A stretch of DNA of 47,722 nt from Marinobacter sp. B9-2. Its GTDB lineage: Bacteria > Pseudomonadota > Gammaproteobacteria > Pseudomonadales > Oleiphilaceae. Below, one piece after another: positions 1 to 8,004 of the stretch; position 1 is the first letter of the stretch; every line of letters starts with the position of its first letter. The translations under genes were made by a program, and so were the position numbers. A model generated the notes under the pieces. It did no database searches, was not told the origin of the DNA, and saw only the letters and a list, made by a program, of their open reading frames with translations. The DNA lies in assembly GCA_003030785.1 (NCBI GenBank), contig PYVH01000014.1:224-47945 (forward strand). Direction: 5' to 3'.

Positions 1-2
1 CC

Positions 3-593
3 TCGATTATCTCTCTGAACCTGCCCCCTTGTGATATGGACCAGATTGAAAGTATCTGGGGGCACATTGAGCAAACCCACGGCAAGTTGGACATTCTGGT
101 GAACAACGCTGCCGCCAACCCTTACTTCGGGCCGGTAGAGGACACCGACCTGGGAGCGTTCAACAAGACCGTGGATGTGAATATCCGGGGCTATTTCTTC
201 ATGTGCGCCCGTGGCGCCCAGATGATGAAGAAAGCCGGTGGCGGCTCGATTGTGAACGTGGCGTCCGTGAACGGTGTAAATCCGGGCCACTACCAGGGCA
301 TCTACTCGGTCACCAAGGCCGCCGTGATTTCCATGACCAAGTCCTTTGCCATGGAGCTGGGTCAGCAGAAAATCCGCGTGAATGCGCTGCTGCCAGGGCT
401 GACCGATACCAAGTTTGCCAGCGCCCTGACTACGAACGAAGCCATCAAGAAGCAGGCGATGGCTCACATACCCATGAAGCGGGTGGCGGATCCAAGTGAA
501 ATGGCGGGTACTGTGTTGTACCTGGTTTCCAATGCTTCCAGCTATACCACAGGCGCTTGCATCAACGCCGATGGTGGTTACCTGACGATCTAA
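3..593 (+). CDS. SDR family oxidoreductase, 5' partial
   Basis: The reading frame is open from the window edge, so the gene starts outside and only the C-terminal part (about 196 codons) is visible. The missing part holds the Rossmann TGxxxGIG nucleotide-binding motif. Visible SDR marks in order are LVNNAAAN (the NNAG-type motif), a serine in the NVASVNG strand, the catalytic pair YSVTK (Tyr and Lys four apart), and the PG turn in LLPGLTDT followed by the usual SDR C-terminus with GACINADGGY. It is a classical NAD(P)H-dependent oxidoreductase acting in the cytosol; the substrate cannot be told. A strong hairpin follows the stop. The methionine at base 36 is internal, not a start. Confidence 0.9.
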   Translation, partial: SIISLNLPPCDMDQIESIWGHIEQTHGKLDILVNNAAANPYFGPVEDTDLGAFNKTVDVNIRGYFFMCARGAQMMKKAGGGSIVNVASVNGVNPGHYQGIYSVTKAAVISMTKSFAMELGQQKIRVNALLPGLTDTKFASALTTNEAIKKQAMAHIPMKRVADPSEMAGTVLYLVSNASSYTTGACINADGGYLTI

Positions 594-611
594 GTGTAGT
601 CTCAGGGCAGG

Positions 612-645
612 CAGGGGCCAGATGAAAGTCTTCATCCGGCCCCTG
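612..645. terminator. Hairpin between convergent genes
   Basis: Two 15-base arms (612-626 and 631-645) pair with a single mismatch around the loop AGTC. The hairpin lies between the SDR stop and the stop of the convergent lipoprotein gene, so it probably ends transcription from both sides. It lacks a long T run, so it may be only partly intrinsic. Confidence 0.6.
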
Positions 646-664
646 GTTCAATTCGTCCGGGATA

Positions 665-1543
665 TCAGGCCGGTGAGCAGGTCAATGCTTCAAAGTCGTT
701 GTTGAGCTCTACTGCCCGATTCTGCAGATGGGCCAGTGTTGTGTTGTCACCCGCCAGGATCAGATCATGCATCAGGGACGCCATGGCTACGCGACTCTCC
801 GCCATCATGGCTTTGTAGGCCTCTCCCCGCACTTCCTCGGAATTGAGAATCAGATATTCCAGTTCCGCCTCGAACGTGGGCTCGTCTCTTCCTTCCAGTA
901 TTTCCAGTAGTGCCACTTGCCAGTTCCTGCGGCCCTGCAGCCAGATTTCAGTCTGGGCGCCTCGATTGGCTGACCATTGCCGCACGATGTTTCGTTGCTC
1001 GCTGTTCAGCTCCCCCAGCCAACGTTCGACCCGCTCTGCGGTTCTGTCGGCCCGGGCCTCGGCTGTCGCCTCCGGGGAATCGGCCAGGAATTCTTCTTCC
1101 ATTTCCCGCTGGCTTTGCGCCATGTTGTCCGCCAACTCCTGTACCTGCTCGTCGCTCAGGCTGGAGAGAAGGTTTGTTGCGACCGGGGTTGCCCGTTCCA
1201 GAAGACTCGGGAAGAAACTGAAAAGCTGCTGCTGATGGTATTCGACAGTGGCCTGATCAGGCGGATTGTTGGATACGTCAGACTCGAGTTCATCCAGCCA
1301 GGCCTGATAACGGGGCAGCTCGGCACTGCAATGCCACTGTCGTAGTTGTGCAATATCGTTGTTGAGTTGCTGCTTCTGGTCGGCGGTAAGCGAAACATAA
1401 TCCTCAACCCACCATACGATTCCCCAGTCCGCATATCGATAAGCTACCTTGGTCGAACTGCAGCCAACCAGACCAAACGCCAGCACTAGAATGAGAACAA
1501 AGGATTTGGCAAAACTGTTTGCGCTCTCGTGACCGGTATCCAT
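665..1543 (-). CDS. DUF6279 family lipoprotein
   Basis: Predicted 292-residue envelope lipoprotein. A hydrophobic signal (about residues 12-27) ends in the lipobox LVGC with the lipidated cysteine at residue 28, followed by SS. After it comes a mostly helical, charged region beginning YRYADWGIVWWVEDYVSLT, which matches my memory of the DUF6279 family (uncharacterised, common in marine gammaproteobacteria). The start has an AGGACAGGTGAG ribosome-binding stretch just upstream. No catalytic motif is visible and no function is claimed. It is convergent with the partial SDR gene. Confidence 0.82.
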   Translation of the reverse strand: MDTGHESANSFAKSFVLILVLAFGLVGCSSTKVAYRYADWGIVWWVEDYVSLTADQKQQLNNDIAQLRQWHCSAELPRYQAWLDELESDVSNNPPDQATVEYHQQQLFSFFPSLLERATPVATNLLSSLSDEQVQELADNMAQSQREMEEEFLADSPEATAEARADRTAERVERWLGELNSEQRNIVRQWSANRGAQTEIWLQGRRNWQVALLEILEGRDEPTFEAELEYLILNSEEVRGEAYKAMMAESRVAMASLMHDLILAGDNTTLAHLQNRAVELNNDFEALTCSPA

Positions 1544-1687
1544 GGCTCACCTGTCCTGGTAAAAAGGCGTATCGAAAAAGGGTTGCAAGCTCACTATCAT
1601 TCGGCGCTTATTGGTTAACAGTGTACGACATATCACGCCTTTCAGATGCTGCTCCGAGGAACGCTGGAGCACTGTTCAGGAGAAGTC

Positions 1688-1927
1688 ATGAGCAAAATGA
1701 GACTTTCACGTCTACACCAGCTGATCTTCGGCTTTTACATGTCCGGAATCATGTCCCTGCTGATGTCCGGAGTGATCACTTTCATCAATACGGGCATCGA
1801 CAGTGAGTTCCACTACAGATAGGAGCCGGCTTTCCTGGTCGCCTGGGCCGTTGCTTTCCCTCTGGTAACCTTCATCGCTCCGCTTGCCGGGAAGATGACT
1901 GAGTTCACCATGCGCAGACTTGACTGA
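1688..1927 (+). pseudogene. DUF2798-like small membrane protein with in-frame amber stop
   Basis: Starting at ATG 1688 with AGGAG five bases upstream, the frame reads MSKMRLSRLHQLIFGFYMSG and continues as one membrane helix to residue 44, then hits TAG at 1820-1822. The same frame stays open afterwards through AWAVAFPLVTFIAPLAG, typical of the second half of DUF2798 proteins (two membrane segments, about 75-80 residues), and ends at TGA 1925-1927. Full length without the stop would be 79 codons. Families of this type usually have Trp or another large residue near this point, so a single G-to-A change of TGG to TAG is the simplest origin. It could also be a sequencing error. Function of the family is unknown. 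Confidence 0.72.
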
Positions 1928-2081
1928 TTGCGTACAGATGTAAGCTTAAATGTTAAAAGATGCAAATCCGTTCTTTCTGACTCCCCGTAAATGCATTGAC
2001 GCATGATTCAAGGACTGAATTTGTGCAGGTTCGAACCACTCAAATCCTGGTAAACAACCACAAAAGTGGGGAGTTTGAAAA

Positions 2082-3545
2082 ATGAAGACAAAATACGCTT
2101 TACCGATGGTTTTGGCGGGCAGTGTTATGCTGTCCGGGTGTTGGCTTGATGACGATGATGATCCAGCAAAAAGTAGCGTTCGCGTAATTCATGCCTCTGC
2201 AAATGCTCCTGCCGTTAATGTTGTCGTAAACGGTACGACGGTGATTTCCGGAGCCGATTACAAACAGGCTGCGGTGTTGACTCCGAATGCAGGACAAGCA
2301 GATCTGGCAGTTGACGCACTTTTGCCCGGTGACCAAACATTGAGGGTTATCGATGAGAAAGGTGTGTCTCTAAGATCTGATACCAAGTACGACGTTATTG
2401 CTGTAGGGCTTGTTGGAGATGAAAGTCAACCCCTGGAGCCTTTAGTGGTGACCGATGACGGCGCCCGGGAAGACGCGGATTCAGTTCGTTTGCGTGTGGC
2501 TCACCTATCCCCTGCCGCCCAAAAGGCTGTGGGCGGTCCTGTAGAAGTTTATCTGTCTGTACCAGGTGCCAATCTTGACGATGATGGTGTTTTGTCGTTC
2601 AGCTTTGAATATAAGGCGGTTCAGGCCCCGATTGAGGTCCCTGCCGGTAATTATCAGGTTCGCGTTGCCATTCCTGGAGAGACCCCAACAGTAGTCTTTG
2701 ACAGCGGTTCAGTTGCTCTGGAGGCAGGTTCAGACCTGCTGGTCGGTGCAGTCGACAACACCAGCCCGCAAACCAGCGACGATGCAGGAACCATGGAGGT
2801 GGAAACGAACAGTCCGATAAGCCTTGTTGCAGTTACTGGTACTGGAGCCGTTATTGAATTGTATGATGTGAATCAGGCTGCAGGGGTCAGAGTGGTGCAC
2901 AACTCTGCAGGGACCGATCCTGTTCAGGTTTTGGTGGACGACTCTGTTGCGATACCCAGTCTAGCCTTTCCAGGCACGGTTCCTGAGTTCCCCGTGCTGG
3001 ATGAGTACGTAAACGTCCCTGCTGATACCTTAAACTTGAAGGTGGCTCTCGCATCTAGTGCTCAACCCGTTAACGAAGCAGTAATCAATGCTGATGTGCC
3101 CTTCGAACAGGCGTCAGCAAAAACAGTCATTGCTGTGAACGCGGGCGCGGATATTGAGCCGCTTGTAGTAGATGACAGCGTGCGCAGTATTGCTACACAG
3201 GCGTCGTTGCGTGTTATTCATGGTGCTGTCGAAGCCGGGACTGTTGATGTCTACTTGGTTCCAACTGCTGAAGGTGGTGCGGGAGCGACAGTGTTGAACG
3301 CTGAGGTGAATGCGCCGACCCTGAATGATTTTGAATTCAAGACCAACACAGGGTACCTTCCGGTAGCAGCAGGGGATTATGTGGTATTTATTACGGATCA
3401 AGATGGAAATGAGCTTTTGAAATCCGGCAGCGTCTCCCTATCTGCGGGTGGTGTTTATACCGCAATAGCTCGGCTTGCGCCAGAGGATGCGGACAATACC
3501 GCTGGTCTAACGGTGCTTGACGATTTCGTGATGCCACCGACCTGA
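2082..3545 (+). CDS. DUF4397 repeat lipoprotein
   Basis: Predicted 487-residue surface or periplasmic lipoprotein. The signal peptide ends in LSGC with the lipidated cysteine at residue 20, then an acidic linker DDDDD. Four beta-rich repeats follow, each opening with an RV-x-H strand, at about residues 33 (RVIHASANAP), 137 (RVAHLSP), 270 (RVVHNSAG) and 377 (RVIHGAVEAG), typical of DUF4397 domains in cell-surface proteins. No enzymatic residues are evident, so a structural or binding role is inferred. A GGGGAG ribosome-binding site lies before the start, and a hairpin terminator follows the stop. It seems to be a single-gene unit. Confidence 0.85.
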   Translation: MKTKYALPMVLAGSVMLSGCWLDDDDDPAKSSVRVIHASANAPAVNVVVNGTTVISGADYKQAAVLTPNAGQADLAVDALLPGDQTLRVIDEKGVSLRSDTKYDVIAVGLVGDESQPLEPLVVTDDGAREDADSVRLRVAHLSPAAQKAVGGPVEVYLSVPGANLDDDGVLSFSFEYKAVQAPIEVPAGNYQVRVAIPGETPTVVFDSGSVALEAGSDLLVGAVDNTSPQTSDDAGTMEVETNSPISLVAVTGTGAVIELYDVNQAAGVRVVHNSAGTDPVQVLVDDSVAIPSLAFPGTVPEFPVLDEYVNVPADTLNLKVALASSAQPVNEAVINADVPFEQASAKTVIAVNAGADIEPLVVDDSVRSIATQASLRVIHGAVEAGTVDVYLVPTAEGGAGATVLNAEVNAPTLNDFEFKTNTGYLPVAAGDYVVFITDQDGNELLKSGSVSLSAGGVYTAIARLAPEDADNTAGLTVLDDFVMPPT

Positions 3546-3566
3546 TTGGTTAATCAAGAACCACAA

Positions 3567-3594
3567 GAGCCCCTGCCACGGCCGGGGCTTTTTA
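3567..3594 (+). terminator. Rho-independent terminator of the DUF4397 gene
   Basis: AGCCCC at 3568-3573 pairs with GGGGCT at 3584-3589, extended inward by GCC/GGC, and is followed by a T-rich run (TTTTTA). It ends the DUF4397 transcript and abuts the stop codon of the convergent dacB gene. Confidence 0.8.
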
Positions 3595-5169
3595 TTGAAT
3601 ACTGGTATCAGAAGTGCCGGAAGCGGCGTGTGAAATCGCAGTCCCGGTCGGCGGCCGGAAATGCAGCGAATAAAGAATCCGGTCCAGCACGGCCTGACCG
3701 TTCCAGGCAGGGTCGTTATTGACCATGCCTACGACGGCCCAGGTGGTGTTATTCGAATCGCGGGTGAATCCGGCGATCGACCTTACGTTTTCCAGATAGC
3801 CGGTTTTGATACGACCCTCGCCATCCATACCGGTATTGCGCAGGCGGCGTGCCATGGTGCCATCCATCGCAATAATGGGCATGGAGGCCATCAGGTCTGC
3901 CGAGTAAGAGCTGTTCCACGCGTGCTGCAGAATCTGTGCGCCCTGGCGGGCGGTAATGCGGCCATGTCGGGTGAGCCCGGCGCCGTTATCGATCACCATG
4001 CCGGCGGTGTTGATGCCTTTGTCTTCGAGCCAGTCATAGATCACACGAATGCCGGCAACCCGGTCATCGTTTTCATCTTCCAGGCGGTTCTCGGCGCCAA
4101 TGGTGAGCAGCAGTTGGCGTGCCATCACGTTACTGCTCCACTTGTTGATGTCCCTCACCATGGTTACCAGATCCGGCGAGGTGGTTTTCATCACCAGCCG
4201 TGCATCCTCCGGCGTGACTCCGTTGAGATCGCCGCCCGAGACCACGACCCCGAGGTCTGCCAGCAAGGAACGGATCAACGAGGCGCTGTACTGCTCATGG
4301 GGCAGCAGCGACAGGTAGGTGGTGCTCCGGCAGCCCTGGGGCAGCTCGCCGGTTACCCGCACAGTCACCCGGTGGTCTTCATGAATTATGGGCTCCCACT
4401 CGAAGTTTCGTCGCGACGGGCAGGGGCCCTCGGCGGTGGCAACCACGCGGTTGTCGATGACCACTTCGCCCAGGGAAGGCGTGCTCCAGGCCTGGGTGCC
4501 ACGCTCGTCGGCGCGAACCTGGAAGTGCATCAGGTTCAGGTTGGTCAGGTAGGCGGAAGGTTCTACCAGGAAGGGCGCGTGGGGGTTATCGCCGTTGTCT
4601 TCAAACGCAGGAAAACCACCATCGACTTCAAAGTAGGTGCCATCAAGAATCAGGTCGCCCTCAATTCTGGTAATCCCCATGCTGCGCAGCTCTCTCAGGG
4701 TTGTCCAGAGCCGTTCGATGGTGAGCTTCGGGTCGCCGCCAAAGCGGACGTAGAGATTGCCTTTGAGGGTGTCGCCGGCCATAACGCCGTCGGTCAGGAA
4801 ATCGGTATCCCAGTGGTGATTGGGGCCGAGTACCTCCAGTGCCGCAAAGGTGGTAACCAGTTTCATGATGGAGCCCGGGCTCATCAGGGCATCGGCATTG
4901 ATGTACTGATTGATGCCGGGGCCATTCAGGGGAATGGCCGCCATGCTCATGGCATCTTCATTCTGCAGGGACTGAAGCGCGTAATCCTTCAGCTGGTTGG
5001 TCCAGAGGCGATTGCCGGAGAAGCCGGAGTCATCGTTCTCGGCGACTGCGACGGAAGGGGCCGCCATCACAGTGAAGGCCATGAGGGATGCCAGCATAGA
5101 GCGTCTGAATTGAGGACACAGTTTTTCTGCTCTTGATGAGCCTGAGCGTCGCATACCCTTGATAGCCAT
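3592..5169 (-). CDS. dacB: D-alanyl-D-alanine carboxypeptidase/endopeptidase (PBP4 type)
   Basis: Peptidase S13 family penicillin-binding protein that trims peptidoglycan stem peptides or cuts cross-links in the periplasm. Numbered from the longest possible start at 5211, the catalytic SxxK is SIMK (Ser114, Lys117), the SxN motif is SSN at 359-361, and KTG is at 469-471 within IKTGYLENV. The region between SxxK and SxN is long, as in PBP4. A signal peptide ends near APSVAVA. The start is ambiguous: ATG 5211 has no room for a ribosome-binding site, and I chose ATG 5169, preceded by GGACGG; ATG 5154 is also possible. It is monocistronic, converging with the DUF4397 gene. Confidence 0.88.
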   Translation of the reverse strand: MAIKGMRRSGSSRAEKLCPQFRRSMLASLMAFTVMAAPSVAVAENDDSGFSGNRLWTNQLKDYALQSLQNEDAMSMAAIPLNGPGINQYINADALMSPGSIMKLVTTFAALEVLGPNHHWDTDFLTDGVMAGDTLKGNLYVRFGGDPKLTIERLWTTLRELRSMGITRIEGDLILDGTYFEVDGGFPAFEDNGDNPHAPFLVEPSAYLTNLNLMHFQVRADERGTQAWSTPSLGEVVIDNRVVATAEGPCPSRRNFEWEPIIHEDHRVTVRVTGELPQGCRSTTYLSLLPHEQYSASLIRSLLADLGVVVSGGDLNGVTPEDARLVMKTTSPDLVTMVRDINKWSSNVMARQLLLTIGAENRLEDENDDRVAGIRVIYDWLEDKGINTAGMVIDNGAGLTRHGRITARQGAQILQHAWNSSYSADLMASMPIIAMDGTMARRLRNTGMDGEGRIKTGYLENVRSIAGFTRDSNNTTWAVVGMVNNDPAWNGQAVLDRILYSLHFRPPTGTAISHAASGTSDTSIQ

Positions 5170-5429
5170 CATCACCGTCCAGTGAGTTCTTATACCCCAA
5201 CAATAGCCCATCCTGGCCGTTTGTACTATGCAGAAAAGCTCTACATGACGTTAAAAAATGGCAGTAGTGTCGTTGTTTGTATTGAATTTTTGTGACGCCA
5301 TGTAAGTGCCCTTTCGAATCATGGGGTTAGGTGGACAAAAATTAACATTCCCCGGGATTGATCCCGTGAGCCAATGGAAAATCGTCAGATTGCGTGATAA
5401 TGGTGTTGTCTCCAACAAAAGGTTTGTTT

Positions 5430-6200
5430 ATGTCGAAAATGCTGTCTCACAACGTTCACGTGCTGGGCTCGGTTGCAACGTCGTCGCTCACCGCCTGGCG
5501 CGGTTGCCTGGTGGTTAAAAAGGTTCCTCAGCCGGAAAAGCCCATTGTGCTCTATGACATGGAAGGCTGTCCTTATTGCCGCCGTGTTCGTGAAGCCCTG
5601 ACTGCCCTGAATCTGGATGTGGACATCCGGCCCTGCCCGACGGGTGGTTCGGTTTTCCGGGCCCAGGCAGAGGCTCTGGGAGGCAGGCAACAGTTCCCGC
5701 TGCTGGCGGACCAGAACACGGGCACGGTCATGTACGAATCCGAGGAAATCATCGAGTGTCTGTTCCGGCAATATGCCGGCCGGTCGGTGCCGTCCTACTA
5801 TCGTGGCCGGGTCTGGCAGCCGGTCCTGGGTTCGGTGGCTTCTGTGACCAGTGCGATGCGGGGGCTGCGGGTCAGCCCGGGCAAGCGTCCGGAGCAGCCG
5901 TTGCACCTATGGAGTTTTGAGGGCAGCCCGTTTTCACGGCTGGTGCGTGAGCGGCTTTGTGAGCTGGAAATCCCCTATACCTTGCAAAATCTGGGCAAGG
6001 AGCACTGGACAGAGATCGGGCCGGCGAAGCAGCGTATCAAGCCGGGGCTCTATACGCCGATTCCCGGTGGCAAGCGGGATGCGTTTTTCCAGGTGCACAA
6101 GCGGGTTCAGGTGCCCTATCTTGAAGACCCCAATACCGGGGAAGGGCTGTTCGAGTCTGCCCGTATTCTGAAATATCTCGACGCCCACTACGGGAACTGA
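5430..6200 (+). CDS. Tandem GST N-terminal/glutaredoxin-like domain protein
   Basis: Two thioredoxin folds in one chain of about 256 residues. The first carries a redox-type CPYC motif (Cys47, Cys50 from ATG 5430) in LYDMEGCPYCRRVREAL, followed by the cis-proline strand QFPLLAD and an SEEIIECL helix, as in GST N-terminal domains. The second repeats the layout with SPFS in place of CPYC (LWSFEGSPFSRLVRERL), then QVPYLED and ESARILKYLD. No GST C-terminal helical domain is visible. The role is probably glutathione-linked redox chemistry; substrate unknown. Starts at GTG 5394 and ATG 5400 are possible, but ATG 5430 agrees best with the first domain and has AAAAGG upstream. Confidence 0.85.
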   Translation: MSKMLSHNVHVLGSVATSSLTAWRGCLVVKKVPQPEKPIVLYDMEGCPYCRRVREALTALNLDVDIRPCPTGGSVFRAQAEALGGRQQFPLLADQNTGTVMYESEEIIECLFRQYAGRSVPSYYRGRVWQPVLGSVASVTSAMRGLRVSPGKRPEQPLHLWSFEGSPFSRLVRERLCELEIPYTLQNLGKEHWTEIGPAKQRIKPGLYTPIPGGKRDAFFQVHKRVQVPYLEDPNTGEGLFESARILKYLDAHYGN

Positions 6201-6233
6201 CCTGCGACGAAGACTGTCAGCTCTCGAGTGGTC

Positions 6234-6342
6234 GCATGGGCGGGTCATCCCTTTGCCAGACACGCCGTAAATACTTCCATGTAGGCTCGGTCGGGCCATC
6301 CCTGGCCCTCCACGGTCTGGCAAAGGGATGACCGGCCCACGC
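6234..6342. repeat. Palindromic repeat element, copy A
   Basis: Arms of 28 bases (6234-6261 and 6315-6342) are complementary with two mismatches; the inner 17 pairs are perfect. They enclose a 53-base loop that contains TTCCATGTAGGCTCGG and GGCCATCCCTGGCC; the latter can form its own small hairpin. A second element at 17744-17849 has a very similar loop but different arm sequence. This looks like a REP or MITE-like interspersed palindrome, or a structured RNA. It sits between the GST-like gene and the exported aldo/keto reductase, where it could also act as a transcription terminator. Confidence 0.75.
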
Positions 6343-6394
6343 TTTGGCACCTTGTGCTATTCGCATGAAAATTCGTCGCGGTGGGAGTGGAGAC

Positions 6395-7330
6395 ATGGCT
6401 GGCTGGTTCAGTAGACGACAGTTTCTTATCAATGCGGGTCTTGCCGGGCTCGCTTTGAAATCTCCGTCGCTGTTTGCAAACACGTCGGGAACACCCTCTT
6501 TATCCCCTATCATGCGCCAGATCCCGGGAGCGAACGAAAGCATCCCTGCGATCGGCATGGGCACCTGGATTACCTTCAACGTTGGTGGCGACGAGCAACT
6601 GGTCGCGCAGCGTACCAGAGTCCTCAAAACCTTCTTCGATCTGGGCGGAACCGTTGTGGACGGTTCGCCGATGTACGGCACCGCTGCGGACGTGATTGGT
6701 GAGGCGCTGGATTCTCTGGACGCCCACGACCGGATTTTTGCAGCAACCAAGATCTGGACCGGCGACGAATCGGAAACCCGGCAGGAGGCTGCGCGCTCTG
6801 GCAGGCGCTGGGGTTTGGATCAGTTCGATCTGTTGCAAGTGCACAATCTGCTGGGTTGGCAAGGGCATCTTGAAACCCTCAAGCAGATGAAGGCTAACGG
6901 TGAGGTTCGGTATATCGGCATCACCACGTCCCACGGTCGACGGCATCGGGAGTTTGCACAGATCATGGAGCGGGAACCGCTGGATTTCGTGCAACTGACC
7001 TATAACGTTCTGGATCGCGAGGTTGAGAATCGGTTGCTGCCACTGGCCCAGGAGCGGGGCATCGGGGTGATCGTTAACCGGCCGTTCCAGGGCGGTTCGC
7101 TGTTTCGCCGGTTCCAGTCCGAGCCGCTGCCGGGTTGGGCCGGGGAGGCCGGTATCAGCAACTGGGCGGAGTTCTTTCTCAAGTTCATCATTTCCCATCC
7201 GGCCGTGACCTGTGCCATTCCGGCCACGAGCAAGGTCGAGCATATGAAGGAGAACATGGGCGCACTCTATGGGGCGCTTCCGGATGCCGATCAGCGCCAG
7301 CGGATGGCGGATTACGTGAGGTCTCTGTGA
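6395..7330 (+). CDS. Tat-signal aldo/keto reductase
   Basis: NADPH-dependent aldo/keto reductase fold, about 311 residues from ATG 6395. The N-terminus carries a twin-arginine signal: SRRQFL at residues 6-11, then a hydrophobic stretch INAGLAGLALKS and a likely cleavage site near FANTSG. The AKR tetrad is intact: Asp89 (VVDGSPMYG), Tyr94, Lys119 (ATKIW) and His150 (LLQVHN). An exported AKR is unusual because the cofactor is cytosolic; folding with cofactor before Tat export would be one explanation. The start was picked for the GGGAG upstream and the signal layout; ATG 6365 is an alternative. The stop overlaps the GTG start of the next gene, so the two are translationally coupled. Confidence 0.85.
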   Translation: MAGWFSRRQFLINAGLAGLALKSPSLFANTSGTPSLSPIMRQIPGANESIPAIGMGTWITFNVGGDEQLVAQRTRVLKTFFDLGGTVVDGSPMYGTAADVIGEALDSLDAHDRIFAATKIWTGDESETRQEAARSGRRWGLDQFDLLQVHNLLGWQGHLETLKQMKANGEVRYIGITTSHGRRHREFAQIMEREPLDFVQLTYNVLDREVENRLLPLAQERGIGVIVNRPFQGGSLFRRFQSEPLPGWAGEAGISNWAEFFLKFIISHPAVTCAIPATSKVEHMKENMGALYGALPDADQRQRMADYVRSL

Positions 7331-8004
7331 GTGGTGCGGATTGGCTGAGCTACTCGCTGCAGGATTTCGTGATGTTCGGGCCGCAGGTGTTTCTGCGGCT
7401 GTTTGTTCGGATCAACCAGGATCTCTGGCCCTGGCAGGTGCTGGCGGTGGTCGCTGCCATTGGCATTCCTGTTCTGCTTTTCAGGCAGGGCCGGAACGCA
7501 AGGTGTTTTGCTGTCGGGCTGATGGTGGTTGCCTGGGTAGCCAGTGGCTACGGATTTCTGGTGGGCTACTTCGGCCCTATTAACTGGCCGGCGGCGTGGT
7601 TTGGCTGGGCTTTTGTGGCGCAAGGGGGTCTGCTTGCCACCGCGATGCTTTTCGGTGGCGTTCATGGGGGCGCGCTATCATCTGGCCGATTTGTCGCCCC
7701 CTGGCTGATCGTTGTGTGTGGTTTGCCCTGGTTGGCCGTGGCGGAGTCTGGCCAGTGGCAGGCGCTCGCGCTGTTTGGCATCGCGCCCGGAACCACCGCA
7801 GCGGCCGGTGCCCTGATTGTTGCAGTGATAACCGGGCCCTGGCGTTGGCTTTACCTGCCCCTGCTGGTGTTGTGGAGTCTGTTCAGCGCGGCCATGTTCT
7901 GGGTGCTGCAAACCTCTTGGCTGCTTGTCACTCCTGTCGCTACGCTATTGCTGGTTGGCGCCGGGTTCTGGCTCAGTCCCAGGCCGGCGCGAAGTCTGGA
8001 TTAG
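7327..8004 (+). CDS. Multi-spanning membrane protein (DUF6064-like), coupled to the Tat aldo/keto reductase
   Basis: Integral membrane protein of about 225 residues with roughly six to seven hydrophobic segments (for example VLAVVAAIGIPVLLF, VGLMVVAWVASGYGFLVGYF, FVAPWLIVVCGLPWLAV, and LLVTPVATLLLVGAGFWL). The phrase GYFGPINWPAAWFGWAF resembles the DUF6064 family, recalled without a search. The start is GTG 7327, sharing bases with the TGA of the upstream gene (GTGA), the usual sign of translational coupling. The end overlaps the convergent aldo/keto reductase gene by 32 bases. Function is unknown; the coupling suggests a membrane partner of the exported reductase. Confidence 0.78.
   Translation: MSGADWLSYSLQDFVMFGPQVFLRLFVRINQDLWPWQVLAVVAAIGIPVLLFRQGRNARCFAVGLMVVAWVASGYGFLVGYFGPINWPAAWFGWAFVAQGGLLATAMLFGGVHGGALSSGRFVAPWLIVVCGLPWLAVAESGQWQALALFGIAPGTTAAAGALIVAVITGPWRWLYLPLLVLWSLFSAAMFWVLQTSWLLVTPVATLLLVGAGFWLSPRPARSLD

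Noticed and set aside
2028-2037. GGTTCGAACC resembling a tRNA T-loop
   Set aside because: The flanking bases do not form a T-stem and no acceptor, anticodon or D arm can be drawn; it is a chance 10-base palindrome.
3661-5136. Long plus-strand open frame of 491 codons opposite dacB
   Set aside because: It is antisense to a gene with all three PBP motifs, and its translation shows no family signal; it arises from high-GC codon bias.
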